The notes beneath the pieces were generated by a model. That model was not told the DNA's origin. It ran no database searches and worked only from the letters and a program-made list of their open reading frames with translations. The position numbers and the translations under genes are program-made. Below are positions 1 through 7,170 of a DNA stretch of 11,480 bases, one piece after another. Within the stretch, counting starts at the first letter, position 1; every line of letters starts with the position of its first letter. Source of the stretch: Flammeovirgaceae bacterium UBA5867 (GTDB lineage: Bacteria; Bacteroidota; Bacteroidia; Cytophagales; Cyclobacteriaceae); NCBI GenBank assembly GCA_002432545.1, contig DJFR01000097.1, positions 8,426 to 19,905 of the forward strand, read 5' to 3'.

Positions 1-357
1 AGTGATCGGTACGCATCTCTCCAGTATCAACATCACTTTGAAGGGTTCCTGTTCAATCGTATACCACTCATGCGAAAGTTGAAGTGGCGCCTGGTAGGTT
101 CAGCGAATATCATCTATGGCGGTATGAGTGAAAAGAATAAAAAACTTATCCCGCAGGAAACCAGTGACACACCCAAGTATCTTCCCGTACGCACCTTCGA
201 TCGTGACAAGCCCTATATCGAACTCGGCTATGGTGTTGAAAACATTTTCCGCTTCGTGCGCGTAGACTTCGTTCATCGCCTTTCATACCTGGACACATCC
301 GTAAACCCGAACGTGAGAAAGTTCGGAGTATTCGTAAGCTTCCAGTTTGCTCTTTAG
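1..357 (+). CDS. C-terminal end of DUF5686-like outer-membrane protein (5' truncated)
   Basis: The reading frame is open from base 1 and ends at TAG (355-357), giving the last 118 residues of a longer protein. The visible part begins SDRYASLQYQHHFEG and continues with FLFNRIPLM and a run of alternating amphipathic strands. It ends in VFVSFQFAL, a typical last beta-strand of an outer-membrane barrel with an aromatic near the C-terminus. The HHFEG and NRIPL pattern matches what I recall of the C-terminal barrel of Bacteroidota DUF5686 proteins, which usually carry an N-terminal carboxypeptidase-regulatory-like domain and are around 800 residues long. Their exact function is not established. An ATG at base 70 lies inside the barrel and is not the start. 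Family assignment is from memory of sequence pattern; a different large outer-membrane barrel is the main alternative. Confidence 0.7.
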   Translation, partial: SDRYASLQYQHHFEGFLFNRIPLMRKLKWRLVGSANIIYGGMSEKNKKLIPQETSDTPKYLPVRTFDRDKPYIELGYGVENIFRFVRVDFVHRLSYLDTSVNPNVRKFGVFVSFQFAL

Positions 358-360
358 TCA

Positions 361-544
361 TTATCCGTTAACCGTTATTTGTTAATCGTGGGTAATCCAA
401 ACGGAAAGTTTGTGCAGCTCAGTTCTCTATGCAATTTTGGATTTTAAAACTTGGAAGGGATACATACCTGTTACGCTATACCAAACGAAACCATACTCTT
501 CACGAATAACGATTAACTTATAACGGATAACGTATACTGAATAA
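361..544. repeat. Imperfect 30-bp inverted repeat made of degenerate heptamers
   Basis: The left arm (361-390) and right arm (501-530) are reverse complements at 24 of 30 positions and lie 110 bases apart. Each arm is a tandem series of 7-base units. The left arm reads TTATCCG, TTAACCG, TTATTTG, TTAATCG. The right arm reads CGAATAA, CGATTAA, CTTATAA, CGGATAA, and continues more weakly with CGTATAC and TGAATAA to 544. A shorter pair inside, AATCCAAA (394-401) and TTTGGATT (436-443), could fold as a nested stem. The block starts three bases after the stop of the upstream gene and ends just before the thrS promoter box. I see no coding capacity and no clear target-site duplication. It could be a MITE or REP-like element, a bidirectional terminator or a protein-binding array. 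Confidence 0.6.
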
Positions 545-552
545 CAATCTTT

Positions 553-568
553 TAACCATATTTGCACC
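553..568 (+). promoter_or_regulatory. Promoter box upstream of thrS
   Basis: The sequence TAACCATATTTGCACC contains CATATTTG (557-564), a 7/8-type match to the Bacteroidota -7 box TAnnTTTG, followed by GCACC as often seen at these promoters. It lies 36 bases before the thrS ATG. A matching -33 TTG is not evident at the usual distance; that region is occupied by the end of the heptamer repeat. The same 16 bases recur before infC with one change, which strengthens the call. Confidence 0.5.
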
Positions 569-600
569 TGAATTAATTTTGTATTTTAATTCTTGATTTC

Positions 601-2535
601 ATGAATGTAAAAATTTCTCTTCCGGATGGAAGTGTGCGGGAGTACCCGCAGGGTGTTAAAGGTTCGGAGATAGCATCAAGCATCAGTGAAGGTTTAGCAC
701 GCGTTGCCCTGGCAATTGAAGTAAATGGTGAAGTAAGAGACCTGGCAAGACCAATTGACCAGGATGCATCGGTAAAGATTCTCACGTGGAATGACAAGGG
801 AGGCAAATCTACCTTCTGGCACTCATCAGCTCACTTACTTGCAGAAGCATTGGAAGCACTCTATCCCGGAGTTAAGTTCGGTATAGGTCCTGCTATCGAC
901 AATGGTTTCTACTATGATGTTGATCTGGGAGATCGCCCGTTCGGAGAAGAAGACCTCGCGGCTATCGAAGCCAAGATGAAAGAGCTTGCTAAAAAGGAGA
1001 ATATATACTCCCGCAGAGATGTGAGCAAAGCAGAGGCGATGGAGTTCTTCACGAAGAAAGGTGACGAATATAAGACAGAGCTGATTACCGATCTGAAAGA
1101 CGGAAGTATAACTTTTTACGAGCAGGGTAATTTTACCGATCTCTGTAAAGGTCCGCATATACCCAATACCGGTTTTATCAAAGCCGTAAAGCTTCTCAAC
1201 GTAGCCGGAGCATACTGGCGCGGTAACGAGAAGAACAAAATGCTGAAGCGCATTTATGGTATAACTTTTCCAAAGCAGAAAGAGTTGGAAGAGTATCTCC
1301 ATGTACTTGAAGAAGCAAAGAAGCGCGATCATCGTAAACTTGGAAAAGAGTTGGAGCTGTTTGCTTTCTCTGAGAAGGTAGGAATGGGCTTGCCGCTGTG
1401 GCTTCCAAAAGGAACGATTCTTCGCGAACGCCTCGAGCAATTCCTGCGTAAAGCGCAAGTGAGAGCAGGGTATGATCCGGTTGTTACACCGCATATAGGT
1501 AGCAAGTCACTCTATGTTACATCAGGTCACTATGAGAAGTATGGTAAAGATTCTTTCCAGCCTATACATACTCCTGATGAGGGCGAAGAGTTTCTGTTGA
1601 AACCGATGAACTGTCCGCACCACTGCGAGATATATAAAACGAAGCCGCGTTCCTATCGCGACCTTCCTGTACGCCTGGCAGAATTCGGAACAGTGTATCG
1701 TTATGAGCAGAGCGGTGAGCTTCATGGTTTAACACGCGTTCGCGGATTTACCCAGGATGATGCGCACATATTCTGTCGTCCTGATCAGGTGAAGGAAGAG
1801 TTTATAAAAGTTATAGACCTCGTGTTGTTGGTTTTCAGATCACTTGGTTTTGAAAATTATACGGCACAGGTATCGTTGCGTGATCCGGAGAATAAAGTAA
1901 AATATATAGGTGAAGATCACTTGTGGGAGAGAGCCGAGCGCGAAATACAGGAGGCAGCTGACGAACGTGGTTTGCAAACTGTAGCCGTACAAGGTGAAGC
2001 TGCATTCTACGGACCAAAGCTTGACTTCATGGTGAAAGATGCATTGGGTCGTAGCTGGCAGTTGGGTACCATCCAGGTAGACTATCAACTTCCGCAGCGC
2101 TTCGAACTTGAATATGTAGGCTCTGACAACCAGAAGCATCGCCCGGTAATGATTCACCGTGCTCCGTTCGGATCACTGGAAAGATTCGTGGCTGTTCTCA
2201 TCGAACACTGCGCAGGTAATTTTCCGTTGTGGCTGGCACCTGATCAGATCGCTGTTCTTCCGATATCAGAACGTTTCAATGATTACGCGAAGCTGGTTTA
2301 TGATAAACTGAAGGAACAGGATATTCGTGGTATACTGGACGATCGGGATGAAAAGATCGGTCGTAAGATCCGCGATGCCGAGACTAAAAAGATCCCGTAC
2401 ATGCTTATTGTCGGTGAAAAAGAAGTAGCCGAAGAGAAGGTAGCCGTACGTAAACACGGTCAGGGCGACCAGGGAAGTGTATTATTGGAAGAATTTATTG
2501 GTAAATTCAGAACAGAATGCGCTGCTCCAAACTGA
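601..2535 (+). CDS. thrS: Threonyl-tRNA synthetase
   Basis: Cytoplasmic enzyme that charges tRNA-Thr with threonine using ATP and edits Ser-tRNA-Thr. The 644 residues match the usual length of the family. Order of domains: TGS (about 1-63), editing domain with HSSAH (His74, His78) and LCKGPH (Cys182, His186), catalytic class II core (about 245-540), and anticodon-binding domain (about 545-640). The zinc ligands correspond to Cys338 in MNCPHH, His389 in DDAHIF and His519 in MIHRAPFGSLERF, so the enzyme appears fully intact. The ATG at 601 fits the TGS start; no Shine-Dalgarno is visible, as is normal in this phylum. It is the first gene of a thrS-infC-rpmI-rplT cluster. No T-box-like leader fits in the short region between the promoter box and the start. 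Confidence 0.98.
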   Translation: MNVKISLPDGSVREYPQGVKGSEIASSISEGLARVALAIEVNGEVRDLARPIDQDASVKILTWNDKGGKSTFWHSSAHLLAEALEALYPGVKFGIGPAIDNGFYYDVDLGDRPFGEEDLAAIEAKMKELAKKENIYSRRDVSKAEAMEFFTKKGDEYKTELITDLKDGSITFYEQGNFTDLCKGPHIPNTGFIKAVKLLNVAGAYWRGNEKNKMLKRIYGITFPKQKELEEYLHVLEEAKKRDHRKLGKELELFAFSEKVGMGLPLWLPKGTILRERLEQFLRKAQVRAGYDPVVTPHIGSKSLYVTSGHYEKYGKDSFQPIHTPDEGEEFLLKPMNCPHHCEIYKTKPRSYRDLPVRLAEFGTVYRYEQSGELHGLTRVRGFTQDDAHIFCRPDQVKEEFIKVIDLVLLVFRSLGFENYTAQVSLRDPENKVKYIGEDHLWERAEREIQEAADERGLQTVAVQGEAAFYGPKLDFMVKDALGRSWQLGTIQVDYQLPQRFELEYVGSDNQKHRPVMIHRAPFGSLERFVAVLIEHCAGNFPLWLAPDQIAVLPISERFNDYAKLVYDKLKEQDIRGILDDRDEKIGRKIRDAETKKIPYMLIVGEKEVAEEKVAVRKHGQGDQGSVLLEEFIGKFRTECAAPN

Positions 2536-2550
2536 TCCTTTTATAAGGTA

Positions 2551-2585
2551 CTTGTATTTTTGATGTAAATAACGATATTTGCACC
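2551..2585 (+). promoter_or_regulatory. Internal promoter in front of infC
   Basis: A CTTG at 2551-2554 is followed after 19 bases by GATATTTG (2574-2581) and GCACC. Spacing and sequence fit the Bacteroidota primary sigma promoter (TTTG, 19-21 bases, TAnnTTTG). Bases 2570-2585 are identical at 15 of 16 positions to the box before thrS (553-568). The predicted transcript would start about 20-25 bases before the infC start codon, so infC-rpmI-rplT could be expressed without thrS. Confidence 0.55.
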
Positions 2586-2611
2586 CTGTTTTTTGGACTT
2601 AAACATTTAGA

Positions 2612-3190
2612 ATTATCAATAGCAGTAATACCAACAGACCCAGTTTCGGCAGGCCTCCACGCAGAGGACCTCAGAAGCCTGAAGAACCGTATCGAATCAA
2701 CGAAAGAATAACGGCACAACGGGTTCGGGTAGTAGGCGAGAACATCAAGGTTGATGTATATCCTATTCAGCAAGCCATTAAACTGGCGCAGGAGCAGGGA
2801 TTGGATTTAGTTGAAATATCACCTAATGCTGATCCTCCAGTATGTAAGGTTGTTGACTACTCGAAATTTAAGTACGAACAGAAGAAGAAGCAGAAAGAGA
2901 TAAAGGCGAAGACCGTAAAAGTGGTGATCAAAGAGATCCGCTTCGGTCCGAATACCGATGATCATGATTTTAACTTCAAGTTAAAACATGCTGTCACGTT
3001 TCTTCAGGAAGGCGCCAAAGTAAAGGCTACTGTATTTTTTGCAGGCCGGTCAATTGTGTATAAAGAACGCGGAGAGATACTCTTGCTTAAGTTTGCACAG
3101 TTGCTGGAAGAACACGGCAAAGTAGAACAGATGCCTAAGCTTGAAGGTAAACGCATGAGTATCATGCTAATGCCAAAGGCCAAGAAGTAA
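2612..3190 (+). CDS. infC: Translation initiation factor IF-3 (non-ATG start)
   Basis: IF-3 binds the 30S subunit, prevents early joining of 50S and checks start-codon and initiator-tRNA pairing. From ATT at 2612 the product has 192 residues. A basic N-terminal extension is followed by PYRINERI (about 26-33), the N-domain with LDLVEISPNADPPVCK (64-79), a Lys-rich linker (about 84-103) and the C-domain with IKEIRFGPNTDDHDF (106-120) and GAKVKATVFFAGR (134-146). The frame is open only from 2603, after TAA at 2600-2602. Between there and the TTG at 2801 there is no in-frame ATG, GTG or TTG, and 2801 lies in the middle of the N-domain. The start is therefore a rare codon; I chose ATT at 2612, the classic infC start in E. 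coli, with ATC at 2615 as the alternative. IF-3 discriminates against such codons, which gives negative autoregulation in E. coli. Confidence 0.93.
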   Translation: MINSSNTNRPSFGRPPRRGPQKPEEPYRINERITAQRVRVVGENIKVDVYPIQQAIKLAQEQGLDLVEISPNADPPVCKVVDYSKFKYEQKKKQKEIKAKTVKVVIKEIRFGPNTDDHDFNFKLKHAVTFLQEGAKVKATVFFAGRSIVYKERGEILLLKFAQLLEEHGKVEQMPKLEGKRMSIMLMPKAKK

Positions 3191-3215
3191 GTCTTGAAAG
3201 TTTAATTTTTATACA

Positions 3216-3410
3216 ATGCCTAAATTAAAAACAAAATCAGGAGCCAAGAAGCGCTTTAAAGTGACTGGCACTGGTAAGATTAAGCATAAGCGTGCTTTCA
3301 AAAACCATATCCTGACTAAGAAGGAGACCAAGCAAAAGCGCAGGCTGAGCAACAAGTCTCTGGTGAAAAAGTCAGACATGGCGAATGTAAAAGCAATGCT
3401 TGTTCTTTAA
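3216..3410 (+). CDS. rpmI: 50S ribosomal protein L35 (bL35)
   Basis: A 64-residue, very basic protein of the large ribosomal subunit, at the usual length for the family. It begins MPKLKTKSGAKKRFKVTGTG, a hallmark start, and carries the HILTKKETKQKRRL stretch at about residues 31-44. It follows infC by 25 bases and precedes rplT, the conserved bacterial order, and is surely cotranscribed with infC. The start ATG is preceded by an AT-rich stretch without a Shine-Dalgarno sequence. Confidence 0.97.
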   Translation: MPKLKTKSGAKKRFKVTGTGKIKHKRAFKNHILTKKETKQKRRLSNKSLVKKSDMANVKAMLVL

Positions 3411-3434
3411 TCTCAGGTTCAAATGTTTAACCCG

Positions 3435-3477
3435 GATGCTGGCCTCAAGTTTCACATAAGCAGTGGACGCCATCAGC
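3435..3477 (+). promoter_or_regulatory. Possible hairpin between rpmI and rplT
   Basis: The 85-base gap between rpmI and rplT is wide for this cluster. GATGCTGGC (3435-3443) can pair with GCCATCAGC (3469-3477), seven of nine positions being complementary, with a 25-base loop; no T-run follows. In E. coli, L20 represses its own operon by binding an mRNA structure that mimics its 23S rRNA site, so a translational operator for L20 is a reasonable guess. I cannot show a likeness to the 23S site, and chance pairing is possible. Confidence 0.25.
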
Positions 3478-3495
3478 CAAAAAATGTAAAGTAAA

Positions 3496-3840
3496 ATGCC
3501 AAGATCAGTCAACAATGTAGCCTCAAGAGCAAGACGTAAACGCATCTTGAAGCTGGCCAAAGGTTTCTTCGGTCGTAAAAAGAATGTTTGGACGGTAGCA
3601 AAAAATGCCGTTGAAAAAGGTTTAGGATACGCTTACCGCGATCGTAAACAAAAGAAAAGAGAGTTCCGCAGTGTGTGGATCGCTCGTATCAATGCCGGTG
3701 CTCGTATTCACGGATTATCATATTCTGAATTGATGGGTAAACTTAAAAAATCAGGTATTGATTTGAATCGTAAAGTATTAGCTGACTTAGCGATGAATCA
3801 TCCTTCTGCATTTGAAGCTATCGTGAAGAAGGTGAAGTAA
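3496..3840 (+). CDS. rplT: 50S ribosomal protein L20 (bL20)
   Basis: A 114-residue, highly basic protein that binds 23S rRNA directly and is needed early in 50S assembly. The start MPRSVNNVASRARRKRILKL and the later RKKNVWTVAKNAVEKGL, YRDRKQKKREFR, LWI-like VWIARINAGAR and SYSELMGKLKKSGIDLNRK blocks are all characteristic of bL20. The length is normal. It is the last gene of the translation cluster and is followed after 21 bases by a strong terminator. In E. coli L20 also represses its own operon; whether that holds here is not shown by the sequence. Confidence 0.98.
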   Translation: MPRSVNNVASRARRKRILKLAKGFFGRKKNVWTVAKNAVEKGLGYAYRDRKQKKREFRSVWIARINAGARIHGLSYSELMGKLKKSGIDLNRKVLADLAMNHPSAFEAIVKKVK

Positions 3841-3861
3841 TTGCTAGCTAAATAAATATTT

Positions 3862-3889
3862 AAGGGGGACTGATAGTCCCCTTTTTTGT
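3862..3889 (+). terminator. Intrinsic terminator after rplT
   Basis: GGGGACT (3865-3871) pairs perfectly with AGTCCCC (3875-3881) across a three-base loop, and the stem can extend through flanking A-T pairs. It is followed directly by TTTTTTGTTTT. This closes the thrS-infC-rpmI-rplT unit and separates it from the STAND gene downstream. Confidence 0.93.
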
Positions 3890-3992
3890 TTTATTAAAAT
3901 TAGCCTATATTCGGGGGAGCTGATTTTTTAGACTATAGACCGGTTTTTTTTTAGATAAGTTAACAGAGTGCCTACATTCAGCATCAAATTCC

Positions 3993-4000
3993 TAACTTTC
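3993..4000 (+). promoter_or_regulatory. Weak promoter-like box before the STAND gene
   Basis: TAACTTTC differs at one defined position from the Bacteroidota -7 box TAnnTTTG and lies 19 bases before the ATG at 4020. No TTG is seen at the proper -33 distance. A promoter is needed in 3890-4019 because a terminator lies upstream, but this exact site is uncertain. The rest of the gap holds only a T9 run (3944-3952) and no other recognisable element. Confidence 0.22.
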
Positions 4001-4019
4001 AAGTCCTGTCAGGGTACCT

Positions 4020-7000
4020 ATGCATAATCAACCCTACCATAAGCAGAGGCTTGAAAAAGGCTCATCAGAGATACCGAATATTCAGGTTGAGGTAGAAAAT
4101 CCTTTTCCTGGTCTTCGCCCGTTTTCAATTGATGACAGCCATCTCTTTTTTGGTCGCGAAGGACAAATCGATGAGATACTTTCTAAGCTGGCCCGAAACA
4201 GATTTGTTACGGTAATGGGTTATTCAGGAAGTGGTAAATCTTCCCTGATGGCATGTGGGCTTGTGCCGGTTTTATACGGAGGCTTTGTTACGGAATCAGG
4301 TACAGACTGGGATGCTATAACAGCACGACCGGGCGCTTCACCCATCCATGGTCTGGTAGAGTCTATACTCGAGCACATGGTGAAGCATCAACATATACCG
4401 GCAGCAGAAGCACCGGTTCACCGTCCTATAATCAACTCTATACTTCGCAGTGGTCCGCAGGGATTACTGGAGGTGTCAAAGTATATCCAGCGAAATTCAT
4501 CCGAGAATATATTCTTTCTCATCGATCAGTTCGAAGAGATATTCCGCTACCGCGATCATGCCGATAGCGAAACACAAAACGATGCACAGCTATATGTAAG
4601 TCTCTTCATGACAGCCGTGCAGCAACGCGAAGTGCCTATATATGTAGCACTTGCCATGCGTTCGGATTTTATAGGGGAGTGTTCTGTTTTTCCGGGGCTA
4701 ACCAAACTTATCAACAGCAGTAACTATCTCATTCCGCAGATGATGCGCGAACAGAAGAAGGCTGCCATTGAAGGACCTATAGCGGTTGCCGGAGGAAAGA
4801 TATCGCAGCGCCTGGTAAAGCGTTTGCTTAGCGATATGGGTGCAGACCAGGATCAGCTCCCGATTCTGCAACACGCCCTGATGCGTACGTGGGATTACTG
4901 GTTGAAAAATCATGAAGCCGGTGAGCCGGTGGACATTCGCCACTATACGGCTATTGGTAAAATATCAGAAGCACTCTCGCAGCACGCGAACGAAGCATTC
5001 GATGAACTCTCGTTGCGCAGTAAAGCTATAGCAGAAGTGCTCTTCAAAAGTATAACTGAAAAAAATCAGGAGAACCGCGGCATGCGCAGGCCTTGTCAGT
5101 TGGCGTTGATCGCACAATTGGCAGAAGCAAGCGAAGAAGAAGTTATCGAAGTTGTAGAACAGTTTCGTAAACCGGGCCGATCCTTCCTGATGCCGGCCGC
5201 ACATATACCGCTGAACGGAGATTCCATCATCGAGCTTTCGCACGAAAGTCTCATTCGTATCTGGAACCGACTCGAAGTGTGGGTCGAAGATGAATTTGAA
5301 TCGGCCACGATGTATAAACGCTTGTCGGATGCAGCCGCGATGTATCAGATCGGCAAAACAGGTTTGTGGAGAACACCCGATCTTCAACTTGCATTAAACT
5401 GGCAGAAGAAGCAGAAGCCTACACGCGAATGGGCACAGCGTTATGACGAAGCATTTGAACGCGCGATCGTTTTCCTCGACACCAGTCGTATTACCTATGA
5501 AGCGGAATTAAAAAATCAGGAGATGATGCAGAAACGTGTTCTTCGCAGAACGCGCGCTACAGCCATCATCCTGGGTATAGCATTTCTTATTGCTATACTT
5601 TTCTTCGTATATGCATACCTGCAAAAACTGCAGGCCGATGCCGATCGCGAGTATGCTGATATTCAAAAGAACGAAGCTCAGGTGCAACGTGAAGAGGCGC
5701 TGAAGCAAAAGAAAGAAGCCGAGAAGCAACGTACGGATGCGATTGCTGCACGTGACCTTGCCGATGTATATAACAAAGAACTTCAGTCTACCATTACACA
5801 GCTTGAGACAGCAAAAGGTGATGTGGAACGCGCACTGGTAAAAGCAAGAAGCGAAGAGCAACGCGCTATATTGGCCAACGAAGAAGCACAGCGAAATCTT
5901 GACTTTGCCAATCTGAAAAAAGACGAAGCAGACTTGAACTGGTTGTTCGCCAAGAACCAACTGATGTTGCGTGTAGCCCAGGTGTTGGCTACCAAATCAG
6001 TACAGGAAGATGACGATAAAGACCTGGCCGCATTACAGGCTATGCAGGGACATATTTTTCACAGGAGATATAGCGGCAAGAAATACGATCCCTATATATA
6101 TCGCGGGTTATACAGTGCGCTTACGAAAATTATAGGTTCGAGTTACAATGCCATGAAGGTTCACGGACCACCACGCGTGCACATGCGTTCGTTGGTGATC
6201 TCTGAAAAGAACAATAGCTTCTATGTATCCGGAGCGGATGGTCGTATATACCGGGGAGATTACGATAAGCTTACCAATTCAGCCACAGGTTTCTCAACAC
6301 CCTATCCAAGTAAAGTTATAGCGTTGAGTAAAGACGAAGACTTCCTCGTGAACGGAAGCGACTCTTCCTTTGTGCAGATATATAGTATTTCGCAGAGTAA
6401 AGCGAAGCCTAAAGTGATTAAAGGTTTTAAAGGAGCGACCAACGATATTGAATTTCTGCCTGATAACTCCGGCTTTATTATAGCAAGCGCTGATAAGACG
6501 TTGTCGTTTGTGAATCATGTTACAGGCGATGTGAAGACGTTGGTAACACTTCCGTTCGAATTGAAGTCGATCAGTATACATCCCGGTGGTAAATCATTGA
6601 TAGGCGGTACGTGGTCAGGGCTTCTGATACAGGTAAATCTCACGAACAACTCCTATACTACACTGGCAACCGAGAGCTCCAGCCGGATACTGTCTGTGAA
6701 GTATAGTCCCAGCGGGAATTTGCTGGCATATGGTGTGGATGTTTTGTCGAACAAGCGCGGCATTGTGAAGCTCTATGATTTCACTACGCAGGAGACACGT
6801 CAGTTCTCCGGACATCGTGCCGGTGTATACGATGTAGAGTTCAGTCCGGATGAAAAGTTACTGGCCAGTGCCGGTCTTGATAAACGACTGCAGCTATATG
6901 TATTGGACAACCCGGAAGATCTTCCGGTAGAGATGGAGAACAACAATGGTTTTGTTTGGGATATAGCGTTTGCCAAGGGATCAAATCTGCTAATTGCAGC

Positions 7001-7157
7001 ATGTAGTGAATCCGAGATACGGGTGTGGCCAACTGACCCGGCTTTGCTGGCAGATCAGATCTGTCCGAATATATCCCGGAAGAATATGACACAAGATGAA
7101 TGGATGAAATATGTCGGAAACGATGTTGAATATGAAAACACTTGTACAGGTTATTGA
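4020..7157 (+). CDS. Membrane-anchored STAND NTPase with seven-blade WD40-like propeller
   Basis: The 1045-residue product starts with a conserved NPFPGLRPFSIDD segment (27-39) and FFGREGQIDEIL (43-54), typical of the nSTAND1 class. Walker A is GYSGSGKSS (67-75), Walker B is IFFLIDQFEEIF (164-175), and RSDF (214-217) and PILQHALMRTWDYW (281-294) are further family signatures. One membrane helix lies at about 512-533, preceded by the basic KRVLRRTR, so the NTPase should be cytoplasmic and the C-terminal half periplasmic. A charged coiled coil (about 537-640) and a helical linker (KDLAALQAMQ, YDPYIYRGLYSAL) lead to seven WD40-like blades, starting near 721, 765, 806, 847, 889, 935 and 978. The tail has EWMKYVG between Cys1015 and Cys1042. 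STAND proteins are ligand-triggered oligomerising switches. The target here is unknown; the two envelope genes that follow suggest envelope signalling rather than defence. The ATG at 4020 is the first suitable start. Confidence 0.9.
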   Translation: MHNQPYHKQRLEKGSSEIPNIQVEVENPFPGLRPFSIDDSHLFFGREGQIDEILSKLARNRFVTVMGYSGSGKSSLMACGLVPVLYGGFVTESGTDWDAITARPGASPIHGLVESILEHMVKHQHIPAAEAPVHRPIINSILRSGPQGLLEVSKYIQRNSSENIFFLIDQFEEIFRYRDHADSETQNDAQLYVSLFMTAVQQREVPIYVALAMRSDFIGECSVFPGLTKLINSSNYLIPQMMREQKKAAIEGPIAVAGGKISQRLVKRLLSDMGADQDQLPILQHALMRTWDYWLKNHEAGEPVDIRHYTAIGKISEALSQHANEAFDELSLRSKAIAEVLFKSITEKNQENRGMRRPCQLALIAQLAEASEEEVIEVVEQFRKPGRSFLMPAAHIPLNGDSIIELSHESLIRIWNRLEVWVEDEFESATMYKRLSDAAAMYQIGKTGLWRTPDLQLALNWQKKQKPTREWAQRYDEAFERAIVFLDTSRITYEAELKNQEMMQKRVLRRTRATAIILGIAFLIAILFFVYAYLQKLQADADREYADIQKNEAQVQREEALKQKKEAEKQRTDAIAARDLADVYNKELQSTITQLETAKGDVERALVKARSEEQRAILANEEAQRNLDFANLKKDEADLNWLFAKNQLMLRVAQVLATKSVQEDDDKDLAALQAMQGHIFHRRYSGKKYDPYIYRGLYSALTKIIGSSYNAMKVHGPPRVHMRSLVISEKNNSFYVSGADGRIYRGDYDKLTNSATGFSTPYPSKVIALSKDEDFLVNGSDSSFVQIYSISQSKAKPKVIKGFKGATNDIEFLPDNSGFIIASADKTLSFVNHVTGDVKTLVTLPFELKSISIHPGGKSLIGGTWSGLLIQVNLTNNSYTTLATESSSRILSVKYSPSGNLLAYGVDVLSNKRGIVKLYDFTTQETRQFSGHRAGVYDVEFSPDEKLLASAGLDKRLQLYVLDNPEDLPVEMENNNGFVWDIAFAKGSNLLIAACSESEIRVWPTDPALLADQICPNISRKNMTQDEWMKYVGNDVEYENTCTGY

Positions 7158-7170
7158 TTGTTAACAGCGA

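Noticed and set aside
361..544. CRISPR array or insertion sequence in the spacer before thrS
   Set aside because: Repeat units are 7 bases, degenerate and without unique spacers, and there is no transposase or clear target duplication.
835..1494. Long minus-strand open frame (219 codons) opposite thrS
   Set aside because: It lies fully within a well conserved thrS and its translation has no recognisable domain or plausible composition; it is a by-product of codon use in thrS.
2801..3190. Short IF-3 form starting at TTG 2801
   Set aside because: It would begin in the middle of the N-domain and lose PYRINERI and the first strands; the upstream frame is clearly coding.
3890..4019. Second terminator at the T9 run (3944-3952)
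   Set aside because: No convincing GC-rich hairpin lies directly before the T-run; only a weak five-base CTATA/TATAG pair is present.
4020..7157. STAND NTPase as an antiphage (Avs-like) defence gene
   Set aside because: No nuclease, TIR, protease or other effector domain is seen, the protein has a membrane anchor and WD40-like propeller, and the neighbours are envelope genes rather than defence or mobile genes. Not excluded, but not supported.
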